Notes under the pieces: generated by a model
Seen by the model: only the letters and a program-made list of their open reading frames with translations
What the model was told of the DNA's origin: nothing
Database searches by the model: none
Shown: positions 6,744 to 15,208 of the stretch, in pieces
Layout of the letters: the number at the start of each line of letters is the position of its first letter
Position numbering within the stretch: the first letter of the stretch is position 1
Translations under genes and position numbers: made by a program
Origin: an uncultured Streptomyces sp.
GTDB lineage: Bacteria; Actinomycetota; Actinomycetes; Streptomycetales; Streptomycetaceae
DNA: 20,732 nt
Reading direction: 5' to 3'
Assembly: GCA_946480485.1 (NCBI GenBank)
Contig: CAMLJW010000034.1
Coordinates: 1-20,732, forward strand

Positions 6744-8021
6744 CTATGGCTTGACCGCCATGGAGCCCGGGACACCCTTCGGGGCCGGGGCGGGCTGGGC
6801 GGACAGGAACGACGCCCAGCCCTGCTCCGGCGCCCGGCCGACCGTGAGCGTACGCAGCTTGTCCAGCGTCTTCGGGTCCTGGGCGTCGAGCCAGTCCGCG
6901 AGTTGCCGGAAGGAGACGCAGCGCACCTCGGCCTTGGTGCAGACGCGCTCGATGGTCTCCTCGACGGCGCGCATATAGGTGCCGCCGTTCCAGGACTCGA
7001 AGTGGTTGCCGATGATCAGGGGCGCGCGGTTGCCGTGGTAGGCGCGGTCGAAGCCCTTGAGTAGGCCGTCACGCATCTGGTCGCCCCAGTACTCGTGCAT
7101 GTCGGGGCTGCCCTGGGTCGTGGTGCCCGACTGGTTGGCCATGAAGTTGTAGTCCATGGAGAGCGTTTCGAAGGTATGGCCCGGGACCGGGACGAGTTGC
7201 ATCGAGAGGTCCCACAGGCCCTCCTTCTTCTTGGGCCAGGCCTGTTCGTTGACGCCGCTGGTGTCGTAGCGGAAGCCCAGCTCGCGGGCGGCCCGCACGA
7301 AGTTCTGCTGCCCCTCCAGGCAGGGAGTCCGAGCGCCGATCAGCTCCTTGTCGTAGTCGAAGGGCAGCGGGGCGGCCGTCTTCAAACCCGCGTTGCTCTT
7401 CCAGGACTTCACGAACGACTTTGCCTGGGCGATCTCGTTCTTCCAGTCCTCGACCGACCATGCGCCGACACCGCCGCTGCCGCAGAAGTGGCCGTTGAAG
7501 TGCGTGCCGATCTCATTGCCCTCGAGCCAGGCACCGCGCAACTGCTTCACGGTGTCCTCGATGCCCTGCTCGTCGTTGAAGCCGATGTCGGAGCTGCCCG
7601 GTGAGTGCTGCGGTGGCCGGTAGAGGTCGCGCTTCTCCTGCGGGAGCATGTACACGCCGCTCAGGAAATACGTCATTGCCGCGTTGTTCTTCCTGGCCAC
7701 CTCGCGGAAGTGGGCGAACAGTCTCTGGCTGTCCTCACCCGCGCCGTCCCACGAGAAGACCACGAACTGAGGCGGCTTCTGACCCGGTCTCAGCCGCTCG
7801 GGCCGGGGCAGATGCGGCTGCGCTCCGGTGAAGGCCGTGGAGCCGTCGCCGATCAGGCGCAACACACTCTTGGGCGCCGGGGCGCCCGCCGCCTTCTTGG
7901 CGCCGTGCGTGCCTTCCTTTGCGCCGGTTTCGACCATGTCACCGAACGCACAACCAGCGAGCATCGCGGCGCAGATCGTGGTGACCGTGACGCCTGCGGC
8001 GATCCTCTGGGTGGCGACCAT
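6744..8021 (-). CDS. Secreted lipoprotein with polysaccharide-deacetylase-like (NodB/CE4) domain
   Basis: The 425-residue product begins MVATQRIAAGVTV and carries a lipobox LAGC with lipidated Cys24, so it should be anchored to the outer face of the cytoplasmic membrane. The mature part resembles the NodB fold. VVFSWDGAGED corresponds to the TFDDG motif, THFNGH to the H-x3-H metal site, and ARTPCLEG to the R-x-P motif. CE4 enzymes remove acetyl groups from peptidoglycan, chitin or other polysaccharides. The motifs are divergent (SWDG rather than TFDD), so either the substrate differs or activity is altered. The ATG at 8021 is chosen because it puts the signal peptide first and follows GAAGGTGAGCGGAAG; an in-frame start 120 bp upstream would bury the signal. 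It converges with the CooC-like gene. Confidence 0.85.
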   Translation of the reverse strand: MVATQRIAAGVTVTTICAAMLAGCAFGDMVETGAKEGTHGAKKAAGAPAPKSVLRLIGDGSTAFTGAQPHLPRPERLRPGQKPPQFVVFSWDGAGEDSQRLFAHFREVARKNNAAMTYFLSGVYMLPQEKRDLYRPPQHSPGSSDIGFNDEQGIEDTVKQLRGAWLEGNEIGTHFNGHFCGSGGVGAWSVEDWKNEIAQAKSFVKSWKSNAGLKTAAPLPFDYDKELIGARTPCLEGQQNFVRAARELGFRYDTSGVNEQAWPKKKEGLWDLSMQLVPVPGHTFETLSMDYNFMANQSGTTTQGSPDMHEYWGDQMRDGLLKGFDRAYHGNRAPLIIGNHFESWNGGTYMRAVEETIERVCTKAEVRCVSFRQLADWLDAQDPKTLDKLRTLTVGRAPEQGWASFLSAQPAPAPKGVPGSMAVKP

Positions 8022-8352
8022 CTTCCGCTCACCTTCTTCCTTCAGTGAGGCCAACACGAACAAGGGGTGGCACACGGGAAATCCCGGACAGACCGCACGG
8101 GAAATCCCGAACGAACACCGGCAGCTCCGCCAAGATCGCACGGAACCCCGAAGGAATTAGTACGACAAGCCGATCATCAGACTCCTTCACTCGACAGAGC
8201 GATTCATTAGGCCATTTGAAGTGCTTTTACGCACACGAGCTTTACCATCCATTACGATTCATTTGCCTACCTTTGATAAATCCCGCCGCTGTACGCCGTG
8301 CCCCACGGCCGCACCCAAGCGACCGCGAGTAGCCCCGGAGGAGACGGGAACC
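8022..8352. other. Divergent promoter region, low GC
   Basis: These 331 bp separate the lipoprotein gene (minus) from the SulP-carbonic anhydrase gene (plus). They hold tandem palindromes at 8073-8109 and a clearly AT-richer patch at about 8160-8282. That patch has a 9-bp direct repeat CGATTCATT (8200-8208 and 8255-8263). A promoter for the plus-strand gene could be TTACGA (8252-8257), 17 bases, GATAAA (8275-8280). No coding frame here has the expected codon usage. Confidence 0.5.
8073..8109. repeat. Tandem palindromic sites CACGGGAAATCCCG
   Basis: The 14-mer CACGGGAAATCCCG occurs exactly twice, at 8073-8086 and 8096-8109, 23 bp apart. Each contains the inverted repeat CGGG-AAAT-CCCG, and the match continues RAC. 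A degenerate third copy (CACGGAACCCCGAA) lies at 8139-8152. The pair lies 52-88 bp upstream of the lipoprotein start, as expected of an operator bound by two dimers on one DNA face. Confidence 0.6.
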
Positions 8353-10749
8353 ATGTCTGCCTGCAGCCCCGCACGAATCGACGACGCTTCGCACACGCCG
8401 GACGAGGGCCGGCCGCACAGCCCGCCCCGGCCCCGCCGCCGTGGCCCTCAGATCGCAGCCGCCGATCTCTCCGCCTCGATCGCCGTCTTCCTGATCGCGC
8501 TGCCGCTCTCCCTCGGCATCGCGCTGGCGACCGGCGCGCCCTTGCAGGCGGGACTCGTCGCCGCCGCCGCGGGCGGACTGCTGGTCGGCCGGCTCGGCGG
8601 AGCGCCACTCCAGGTGAGCGGGCCCGCCGCAGGGCTCACGGTGGTCACCGCCGACCTCATCCAGCAGTACGGCTGGCGTACGACGTGCGCCATCACCATC
8701 CTCGCCGGACTCACCCAACTCAGCCTGGGCTTCCTTCGGGTGGCCCGCTCCGCGCTCGCCGTCAGTCCCGCGATCGTGCACGGCATGCTGGCCGGCATCG
8801 GCATCACCATCGCCGTCGCCCAGTTGCACATCGTGCTGGGCGGCTCGCCGCACAGCTCCGTCATCGACAACGTCCGTGCGCTGCCGGCCCAGTTGGCCGA
8901 CCCGCACTCGGCGGCGCTGTCCATGAGCGCCCTGGCCCTGGCCGTACTGCTGCTGTGGTCGCGCGTTCCCGGGCGGGCGGGCCGAGTTGTCCGTACCGTC
9001 CCGGCGGCCCTCGCCGCGGTCGCGGCGGCCACACTGGTGGCGACGCTCGCCGGGCTGCGGCTGCCCCGGGTCGACCTGCCCTCCTGGGGCAGCCACACCC
9101 TGGCCGGTCTGCCGGAAGGTCCCGTCCTGGGCATCGTCGCGGCCGTCCTGACCGTCGCGCTGGTCGGCAGCGTGGAGTCGCTGCTCTCCGCGGTGGCCGT
9201 GGACAAGCTGTCCTCGGCTCGCCAGCACGGGCCGCGTATCCCGCGCGCCGACCTCGACCGGGAGCTGCGCGGGCAGGGCGCGGCGAACATCGTCTCCGGG
9301 GCGCTGGGTGGACTGCCCGTGACGGGCGTCGCTGTGCGCAGCGCGGCCAACGTCCAGGCAGGCGCCGTGAGCCGCAACTCCACAATGCTTCACGGCCTGT
9401 GGATCGTGGCCGCAGCGCTCCTCTTGGTGCCCGTGCTCGACCTGATCCCGCTCGCCGCGCTCGCCGCACTGGTGATGGCCGTCGGCGTAAAGATGGTGTC
9501 GATCAACCACATCCGCACCGTCACCCGCCACCGCGAGGTTCCGGTGTACGCGGTCACGACGGCGGGTGTGGTGTTCTTCGGCGTCCTCGAAGGCGTGGCG
9601 ATCGGCGTCGCCGTGGCCGTGGCCGTCGCGCTGCACCGGCTCACCCGTACGCGGATCACGCACGAAGAGGACACAGAGGGCGTCCATCGTGTGTGTGTCC
9701 GCGGGCAGTTGACGTTCCTCGCCGTGCCACGGCTCAGCCGGGCGTTGCACCTCGTGCCCCAAGGGGCGGATGCCGTCGTGGAGTTGGACGGTTCCTTCAT
9801 GGACCACGCGGCGTACGAGTCGCTGCACGACTGGCAGAGCGCGCACACCGCACACGGCGGATCGGTGGAGCTGGCCGGGCGAGGAGGCACGCGGATCACC
9901 GATCCTGTGCGCAGCTCGCACTGCCAGTGCCGGCCATGGACGCCCTGGCGCAACCACCAGTGCGAGCAGTCGCCGCGGACCGCGACCTCCGACAGGCATC
10001 CCCGTGGGCATGAACTGGCCAGCGGCATCAGCGCGTTCCAGCGCAACACGGCACCCCTGGTGCGCGGCGAGCTGGCCCGGCTAGCGCGGGAGGGCCAGCA
10101 GCCCTCCCAGCTCTTCCTGACCTGCGCCGACTCCCGACTGGTCACATCGATGATCACCTCCAGCGGCCCCGGCGACCTTTTCGTCGTACGCAATGTGGGC
10201 AATCTCGTACCGCTGCCCGGCGAGGAGAGCGGGGACGACTCGGTGGCGGCCGCGATCGAGTACGCGGTGGATGTGCTGGAGGTGCGATCCATCACGGTGT
10301 GCGGGCACTCCGGATGCGGGGCGATGCAGGCGCTGCTGAACACCGAACCCACCGGCGCGCGCACGCCACTGAAGCGGTGGCTGCGGCACGGACTGCCGAG
10401 TCTGGAGCGGATGGCCTCGAAGGACCGGCCGTGGACGCGGCTCGCCGGCCGTGCACCCGCCGACGCCGTCGATCAGCTCTGTCTGACCAATGTGGTGCAG
10501 CAGTTGGAGCATCTGCGGGCGCATGAGTCGGTGGCGCGAGCCCTGCGGGAGGGCGCACTCGAGCTGCACGGGATGTACTTCCACGTGGGCGAGGCCCAGG
10601 CGTATCTCCTTACGGACGCGGCGCCCGACGACCGTGCGGGATCAGGCAGCGAAGCCGCGCCCGACGGCGAAGCAGGGCCCCGCGGCGAGGTTTTCGACCA
10701 GGTCGTGGCGAGTGCGCTGGGCAACACCCGCGCCGACACCCGCGTCTGA
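8353..10749 (+). CDS. SulP-family anion transporter fused to beta-carbonic anhydrase
   Basis: The 798-residue fusion likely imports bicarbonate (or another anion) and interconverts it with CO2 at the inner membrane face. Residues about 35-430 are a SulP/SLC26 domain with repeated membrane helices and the SulP-like [20 protein letters not shown] and [12 protein letters not shown] segments. Residues about 440-515 resemble a STAS-type linker. Residues about 560-760 are a beta-carbonic anhydrase with zinc ligands Cys591-Asp593 (CADSR) and His652/Cys655 (GHSGCG), all intact. A Cys/His cluster at 523-537 lies between the halves. Marine and actinobacterial SulP-CA fusions are known; bicarbonate as substrate is inferred from the fused enzyme. 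The ATG at 8353 has GGAGGAG about nine bases upstream. The frame is open for 130 bp before it but that stretch is AT-rich promoter. A strong hairpin follows at 10920. Confidence 0.92.
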   Translation: MSACSPARIDDASHTPDEGRPHSPPRPRRRGPQIAAADLSASIAVFLIALPLSLGIALATGAPLQAGLVAAAAGGLLVGRLGGAPLQVSGPAAGLTVVTADLIQQYGWRTTCAITILAGLTQLSLGFLRVARSALAVSPAIVHGMLAGIGITIAVAQLHIVLGGSPHSSVIDNVRALPAQLADPHSAALSMSALALAVLLLWSRVPGRAGRVVRTVPAALAAVAAATLVATLAGLRLPRVDLPSWGSHTLAGLPEGPVLGIVAAVLTVALVGSVESLLSAVAVDKLSSARQHGPRIPRADLDRELRGQGAANIVSGALGGLPVTGVAVRSAANVQAGAVSRNSTMLHGLWIVAAALLLVPVLDLIPLAALAALVMAVGVKMVSINHIRTVTRHREVPVYAVTTAGVVFFGVLEGVAIGVAVAVAVALHRLTRTRITHEEDTEGVHRVCVRGQLTFLAVPRLSRALHLVPQGADAVVELDGSFMDHAAYESLHDWQSAHTAHGGSVELAGRGGTRITDPVRSSHCQCRPWTPWRNHQCEQSPRTATSDRHPRGHELASGISAFQRNTAPLVRGELARLAREGQQPSQLFLTCADSRLVTSMITSSGPGDLFVVRNVGNLVPLPGEESGDDSVAAAIEYAVDVLEVRSITVCGHSGCGAMQALLNTEPTGARTPLKRWLRHGLPSLERMASKDRPWTRLAGRAPADAVDQLCLTNVVQQLEHLRAHESVARALREGALELHGMYFHVGEAQAYLLTDAAPDDRAGSGSEAAPDGEAGPRGEVFDQVVASALGNTRADTRV

Positions 10750-10919
10750 CCCACACCCCACCCCCGGACGCACATAAACCCCCGCAGGGTCCCGCGAACG
10801 CATCACAAGACACCCCGCAACCGCCCTCGCGAACCCCGCAAAAGCCGCCAACCATCCCGCCCCACGCAGACTCCGCCTCGCGCGAGCCTGAACCGCTCAC
10901 CTCTCCCGTCCGTGAGAAC

Positions 10920-10947
10920 GTGTGGCCCCCGCCCGCGGGGGCCACAC
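10920..10947 (+). terminator. Strong GC hairpin, terminator of the SulP-CA gene
   Basis: A perfect 13-bp stem (10920-10932 with 10935-10947) has a 2-base loop as written; in practice the inner pairs would open. It is followed by ACAATAGG rather than a T-run, as is common for Streptomyces terminators. It isolates the transporter unit from acs. Confidence 0.7.
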
Positions 10948-10950
10948 ACA

Positions 10951-10966
10951 ATAGGTCTAAACCAAA
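10951..10966. promoter_or_regulatory. Candidate DasR (GntR/HutC-type) operator upstream of acs
   Basis: GGTCTAAACC (10954-10963) matches the core of the dre consensus (TGGTCTAGACCA) at nine of ten positions; the flanks are A on the left (expected T) and A on the right (as expected). DasR is reported to repress acsA directly in Saccharopolyspora erythraea. The site is about 90 bp upstream of the acs start. Confidence 0.45.
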
Positions 10967-11051
10967 TTTTTTGGACGGCCCTTGTCACCAGGGGCCGACG
11001 TCTGATGAGCTGTGGCCGGGACACAACGGACGCCCTGGGAAAGAAGATGTC

Positions 11052-13007
11052 GTGAGCAACGAAAGCCTGGTCAACCTGCTTCGCGAGGAGCGCAGGTTCG
11101 CGCCGCCCGCCGACCTGGCCGCGAACGCCAACGTCACAGCGGAGGCGTATGAACAGGCCAAGGCTGACCGGCTCGGTTTCTGGGCCGAACAGGCGCGCCG
11201 GCTGACCTGGTCCACCGAGCCGATCGAGACACTGGACTGGTCGAACCCGCCCTTCGCCACATGGTTCGCGGACGGGAAGCTGAACGTCGCGTACAACTGC
11301 GTCGACCGCCATGTCGAGGCCGGTCACGGCGACCGCGTCGCGATCCACTTCGAGGGCGAGCCCGGCGACGGCCGGGCCATCACCTACGCCGAGCTGAAGG
11401 ACGATGTCTCCCGGGCCGCCAACGCCCTGACGGAGCTGGGTGTTGAGAAGGGCGACCGGGTCGCCATCTACCTGCCGATGATCCCCGAGGCCGTCGTCGC
11501 GATGCTGGCCTGTGCCCGCATCGGCGCCGCGCACTCGGTCGTCTTCGGCGGCTTCTCGGCAGAGGCCATCGCCACCCGCATTCAGGACGCCGACGCCAAG
11601 CTGGTCATCACCTCGGACGGCGGCTACCGCCGCGGCAAGCCCTCCCCGCTCAAGCCCGCCGTCGACGAGGCGGTCGCCCGGGTCGACGGGGTCGACAAGG
11701 TGCTCGTCGTACGCCGTACCGGCGAGCAGGTCGCATGGACCGAGGGCCGCGACGTCTGGTGGCACGAGATCACGCAGAGGCAGTCCACCGAGCACACGCC
11801 CGAGGCGTTCGACGCCGAGCAGCCGCTGTTCATCCTCTACACCTCGGGGACAACGGGTAAGCCGAAGGGCATCCTGCACACCTCCGGTGGCTATCTCACC
11901 CAGGCCGCGTACACGCACCACACCGTCTTCGACCTCAAGCCCGAGACCGACGTCTACTGGTGCACGGCCGACATCGGCTGGGTCACCGGGCACTCGTACA
12001 TCACGTACGGGCCGCTCGCGAACGGCGCGACGCAGGTGATGTACGAGGGCACGCCGGACACCCCACACCAGGGCCGCTTCTGGGAGATCGTTCAGAAGTA
12101 CGGCGTGACGATCCTCTACACGGCGCCCACAGCCATTCGTACGTTCATGAAGTGGGGCGACGACATCCCCGCGAAGTTCGACCTCAGCAGCCTCAGGGTT
12201 CTGGGATCCGTCGGTGAGCCGATCAACCCCGAGGCATGGATCTGGTACCGCAAGCACATCGGCGGCGACCGCACCCCGGTCGTGGACACCTGGTGGCAGA
12301 CCGAGACCGGCTCGATGATGATCTCGCCGCTGCCGGGGGTGACGGAGGCCAAACCGGGCTCCGCGCAGCACCCGCTGCCCGGCATCTGCGCGACGGTCGT
12401 CGACGACGAGGCCCGTGAAGTACCGAATGGTAGCGGCGGGTACCTCGTCCTCACCGAGCCGTGGCCATCGATGTTGCGCACCATCTGGGGCGACGACCAG
12501 CGGTTCATCGACACGTACTGGTCGCGGTTCGAGGGCAAGTACTTCGCCGGGGACGGCGCCAAGAAAGACGAGGACGGCGACATCTGGCTGCTCGGCCGGG
12601 TCGACGACGTGATGCTTGTGTCCGGGCACAACATCTCCACCACCGAGGTCGAATCTGCGCTCGTCTCGCACCCCTCCGTCGCCGAGGCGGCGGTCGTGGG
12701 CGCGGCCGACGAGACGACCGGCCAGGCGATCGTGGCCTTCGTGATCCTGCGCGGCACAGCCTCGGAGAGCTCGCACCTCGTGGGCGAGCTGCGGGGCCAC
12801 GTCAGCACGGCCCTCGGCTCGATCGCCAAGCCCAAGCGGATCCTGCCGGTGGCCGAGCTGCCCAAGACCCGCTCCGGCAAGATCATGCGCCGCCTGCTGC
12901 GCGACGTCGCCGAGAACCGTGAGCTCGGTGACGTCACCACGCTCACCGACTCCACGGTGATGGACCTGATCCAGGCGAAGCTCCCGGCGTCGCCCAGCGA
13001 GGACTGA
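11052..13007 (+). CDS. acs: Acetyl-CoA synthetase (AMP-forming)
   Basis: The enzyme activates acetate in two steps (acetyl-AMP, then acetyl-CoA), allowing growth on acetate and scavenging of overflow acetate. The 651 residues equal the family length. Visible motifs are [11 protein letters not shown] (A3 phosphate loop), [29 protein letters not shown] (A5), the hinge-region [12 protein letters not shown] (A8), and [11 protein letters not shown] near the C-terminus. Lys610 in that last motif is the residue needed for adenylation and is the classic target of reversible acetylation. The GTG at 11052 ([10 protein letters not shown]) is the start conserved in Streptomyces and follows GGGAAAGAAGATGTC. 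It is probably monocistronic: a hairpin stands on each side. A GGTCTAAACC palindrome upstream suggests DasR control. Confidence 0.97.
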   Translation: MSNESLVNLLREERRFAPPADLAANANVTAEAYEQAKADRLGFWAEQARRLTWSTEPIETLDWSNPPFATWFADGKLNVAYNCVDRHVEAGHGDRVAIHFEGEPGDGRAITYAELKDDVSRAANALTELGVEKGDRVAIYLPMIPEAVVAMLACARIGAAHSVVFGGFSAEAIATRIQDADAKLVITSDGGYRRGKPSPLKPAVDEAVARVDGVDKVLVVRRTGEQVAWTEGRDVWWHEITQRQSTEHTPEAFDAEQPLFILYTSGTTGKPKGILHTSGGYLTQAAYTHHTVFDLKPETDVYWCTADIGWVTGHSYITYGPLANGATQVMYEGTPDTPHQGRFWEIVQKYGVTILYTAPTAIRTFMKWGDDIPAKFDLSSLRVLGSVGEPINPEAWIWYRKHIGGDRTPVVDTWWQTETGSMMISPLPGVTEAKPGSAQHPLPGICATVVDDEAREVPNGSGGYLVLTEPWPSMLRTIWGDDQRFIDTYWSRFEGKYFAGDGAKKDEDGDIWLLGRVDDVMLVSGHNISTTEVESALVSHPSVAEAAVVGAADETTGQAIVAFVILRGTASESSHLVGELRGHVSTALGSIAKPKRILPVAELPKTRSGKIMRRLLRDVAENRELGDVTTLTDSTVMDLIQAKLPASPSED

Positions 13008-13036
13008 GCACGTCCACGTACTGAGCACGTCCATCG

Positions 13037-13070
13037 AGGGCACCCGGCGACGCGCCGGGTGCCCTGTTTA
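13037..13070 (+). terminator. Rho-independent terminator of acs
   Basis: A perfect 13-bp stem (13037-13049 with 13053-13065) and 3-base loop ACG are followed by GTTTATCC. It lies 30 bp past the acs stop codon. Confidence 0.85.
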
Positions 13071-13114
13071 TCCCTACAGTGAAGATCGGCCGAGAAGTCC
13101 GACCGCACCTTGGG

Positions 13115-13120
13115 TAAACT
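13115..13120 (+). promoter_or_regulatory. Candidate -10 element for nhaA
   Basis: TAAACT at 13115-13120 fits TAnnnT and lies in the short gap after the acs terminator. It would give a leader of roughly 90 bases. I cannot recognise a -35 hexamer at the right distance. Confidence 0.35.
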
Positions 13121-13217
13121 ACGGAGAGCGTCAACATCACGACAAGAAGCAAAGGTGCGCCGGGAAGTCTGGTCGGCATGTGTTCTGCTCTGCCTACCCG
13201 ACCGGAGGTCGACTCAG

Positions 13218-14606
13218 GTGCCCGCGCCCTCTCCCAGCAAGGACCGAAAGGTCCTCGGACGGCTCTCGCTCCCCGAGCGGAACTTCGTCGCGAAAGCGCT
13301 GCGCACCGAGACCGTCGGTGGCATGCTCCTGCTCGTTGCCACGATCGCCGCGCTGCTCTGGGCGAACGCCTCCTTCCGGGAGAGTTACGAGTCCGTCCGC
13401 GACTTCCACATCGGACCCGCCTCGCTCGGCCTGGACCTCTCCCTCCAGCACTGGGCCGCCGACGGACTGCTCGCGGTCTTCTTCTTCGTCGCCGGCATCG
13501 AACTGAAGCGTGAGCTGGTCGCCGGCGATCTCAGGGACCCGAGGGCCGCCGCCCTCCCGGTCGTGGCCGCGCTCTGCGGCATGGCCGTGCCCGCGCTCCT
13601 CTACACGCTGGTCAGCGTCACCGGCGGCGGCTCGCTCGTCGGCTGGGCGGTGCCGACCGCGACCGACATCGCGTTCGCGCTCGCCGTCCTCGCCGTCCTC
13701 GGTACGTCTCTGCCGAGCGCCCTGCGCGCCTTCCTGCTCACCCTCGCGGTCGTCGACGACCTCTTCGCGATCCTGATCATCGCGGTGTTCTTCACCGAAG
13801 GCCTGGATTTCGCGGCCCTCGGCGGCGCCGTCATCGGCCTCGTCATCTTCTGGCTGCTGCTCAGGACGGGGGTACACGGCTGGTACGTGTACGTCCCGCT
13901 CGCCCTCGTCATCTGGGGACTGATGCACAACAGCGGCGTCCACGCCACCATCGCCGGCGTCGTGATGGGCCTGATGCTGCGCTGCACCCCCCACGAGAAC
14001 GAGGCGCACTCCCCCGGCGAGCACATCGAACATCTCGTACACCCCCTGTCGGCCGGCTTCGCCGTGCCGCTGTTCGCGCTGTTCAGCGCCGGGGTCGCGG
14101 TATCGGGCGACGCGATCGGACAGGTGTTCACGCGGCCCGAGACCCTGGGTGTCGTCCTCGGGCTGGTCGTCGGCAAAACGATCGGCATCTTCGGCGGTAC
14201 ATGGCTGACGGCCCGCTTCACCAGGGCCTCACTCTCCGATGACCTGGCCTGGCCGGACGTCTTCGCGGTGGCCTCCCTCTCGGGCATCGGCTTCACCGTC
14301 TCGCTGCTCATCGGTGAGCTCGCCTTCGAGGGCGACAGGGTGCTCACCGACGAAATCAAGGCCGCCGTCCTGATGGGCTCCCTGATCGCGGCCGCTCTGG
14401 CGGGGACGCTGCTGAAGCTACGCAACGCCAACTACCGCGGCCTGTGCGAGGCCGAGGAGCTGGACGAGGACCTCGACAAAATCCCCGACCTCCACGAGCA
14501 GGACAACCCCGCGTACCACCTGCGGATTTGCGGACATCTACGAGCGGAAGGCCGCCGAACACCGCAGGCTTGCCGATGTAATGGCCGGGGCAGGCGAGGA
14601 GAATGA
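13218..14606 (+). CDS. nhaA: Na+/H+ antiporter NhaA, C-terminal frameshift
   Basis: NhaA exchanges protons for sodium and helps control cytoplasmic pH. The translation shows about 12 membrane helices and the family landmarks: ADGLLAVFFFVAGIELKRE, the WAVPTATDIAFALAVLA segment, and the paired aspartates in LAVVDDLFAI that bind the ion. The start is GTG at 13218 (VPAPSPSKDR), preceded by GGAGG ten bases upstream; the frame is open before it but lacks a ribosome site. As it stands the product has 462 residues and ends in a low-GC3, Arg/Cys-rich tail after NPAYHLRI. Removing one T from the TTT at 14527-14529 restores a normal hydrophilic tail (ADIYERKAAEHRRLAD) ending at 14619. The membrane domain is unaffected, so the protein is probably functional either way. 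Confidence 0.92.
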   Translation: MPAPSPSKDRKVLGRLSLPERNFVAKALRTETVGGMLLLVATIAALLWANASFRESYESVRDFHIGPASLGLDLSLQHWAADGLLAVFFFVAGIELKRELVAGDLRDPRAAALPVVAALCGMAVPALLYTLVSVTGGGSLVGWAVPTATDIAFALAVLAVLGTSLPSALRAFLLTLAVVDDLFAILIIAVFFTEGLDFAALGGAVIGLVIFWLLLRTGVHGWYVYVPLALVIWGLMHNSGVHATIAGVVMGLMLRCTPHENEAHSPGEHIEHLVHPLSAGFAVPLFALFSAGVAVSGDAIGQVFTRPETLGVVLGLVVGKTIGIFGGTWLTARFTRASLSDDLAWPDVFAVASLSGIGFTVSLLIGELAFEGDRVLTDEIKAAVLMGSLIAAALAGTLLKLRNANYRGLCEAEELDEDLDKIPDLHEQDNPAYHLRICGHLRAEGRRTPQACRCNGRGRRGE

Positions 14607-14619
14607 CGGTCAGGCATGA
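14527..14619 (+). other. nhaA: Frameshift site and displaced nhaA C-terminal coding segment
   Basis: From about 14530 the next frame encodes ADIYERKAAEHRRLADVM and continues to a TGA at 14617-14619, with strongly GC-rich third positions. The nominal nhaA frame over the same bases has poor codon usage. One extra T in TTT (14527-14529) explains this. It may be a sequencing error or a recent mutation. Confidence 0.75.
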
Positions 14620-14656
14620 TCTGACACACACGCAAGGCGTCCTCGGGCAACAGCCC

Positions 14657-14701
14657 AAGGCAGCGGCCTCAAAGGCAGCGGTCCCTAAGGCAGCGGTCCC
14701 G
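14657..14701. repeat. Three tandem 15-bp repeats
   Basis: AAGGCAGCGG begins at 14657, 14672 and 14687, an exact 15-bp period. The remaining five bases of the units are CCTCA, TCCCT and TCCCG. The array lies in the gap between nhaA and the holin-like gene; it would read K-A-A-x-x in frame with that gene, but lies upstream of its likely start. Confidence 0.75.
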
Positions 14702-14731
14702 GACAACGTCCCAAGACAACAGGAGAACGCG

Positions 14732-15208
14732 ATGAGCGCACCCGACGGCAGCCCGGTCGGCGCCGAACGCAGCATCGGCCAGTTGTTCGCCTCGGCGACG
14801 ACCGAGATGTCAGCGCTGGTGCATGACGAGATCGCGCTGGCGAAGGCGCAGCTCAAACAGGACGTCAAGCGGGGTGCGGTCGGCGGCGGCGCGTTCGCGG
14901 CGGCCGGGGCGGTGCTCATCTTCTCCCTGCCGATGCTGAGCTTCGCGCTGGCGTACGGCATCCGTACCTGGAGCGGCTGGAACCTCGCGGTTTGCTTCCT
15001 GCTGTCCTTCGCCGCGAACGTGCTGGTCGCCGGGGTGCTCGCGCTGATCGGCATCGTCTTCGCGAAGAAGGCCAAGAAGGGCAAGGGCCCGCAGAAGACC
15101 GCGGCCTCGGTCAGGGAGACGGCGGCCGTGCTGCAGAACGTGAAGCCGCACCCCCGGACGGGCCGGGCCGGTGAGGGCGTCGAGGCTGTGGCACGCTCGT
15201 CCTCATGA
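14732..15208 (+). CDS. Holin-like small membrane protein (actinobacterial 'phage holin family', Holin-X type)
   Basis: The 158-residue protein has a conserved-looking N-terminal amphipathic part (SIGQLFASATTEMSALVHDEIALAKAQLKQDVK). Two strong membrane helices follow (GGGAFAAAGAVLIFSLPMLSFALAYGI and LAVCFLLSFAANVLVAGVLALIGIVF) and then a lysine-rich cytosolic tail (AKKAKKGKG). This is the pattern of the actinobacterial Phage_holin_3_6 family, which is chromosomal and widespread; the 'holin' label comes from similarity, and no lytic role is shown. No phage genes surround it. The ATG at 14732 has AGGAG eight bases upstream. An in-frame ATG at 14603 would add the KAA repeat tract and is less likely. 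Its stop overlaps the hydrolase start (ATGA), so the two are translationally coupled. Confidence 0.85.
   Translation: MSAPDGSPVGAERSIGQLFASATTEMSALVHDEIALAKAQLKQDVKRGAVGGGAFAAAGAVLIFSLPMLSFALAYGIRTWSGWNLAVCFLLSFAANVLVAGVLALIGIVFAKKAKKGKGPQKTAASVRETAAVLQNVKPHPRTGRAGEGVEAVARSSS

Larger units (their letters stand above)
10750..11051. other. Intergenic region before acs
   Basis: The first 170 bp hold nothing I can name beyond C-rich, loosely repeated CCCCGCA and CGCGAAC words. The remainder contains the hairpin at 10920, a DasR-like palindrome, a T-rich stretch CCAAATTTTTTGG (10962-10974) that can fold into a 5-bp stem, and the acs leader. I find no convincing -35/-10 pair. Confidence 0.45.

Noticed and set aside
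8242..10011. A 589-codon minus-strand frame opposite the SulP-CA gene
   Set aside because: Antisense shadow rich in Gly, Asp and Arg; the plus strand shows membrane helices and zinc ligands.
10803..13043. A 746-codon minus-strand frame opposite acs
   Set aside because: It mirrors acs codon by codon (the D/V/R-rich composition is typical of an antisense frame in high-GC DNA); acs is unmistakable.
14603..14731. Start of the holin-like gene at the ATG overlapping the nominal nhaA stop
   Set aside because: That overlap depends on the frameshifted nhaA end; ATG at 14732 has a good AGGAG and begins the conserved-looking sequence.
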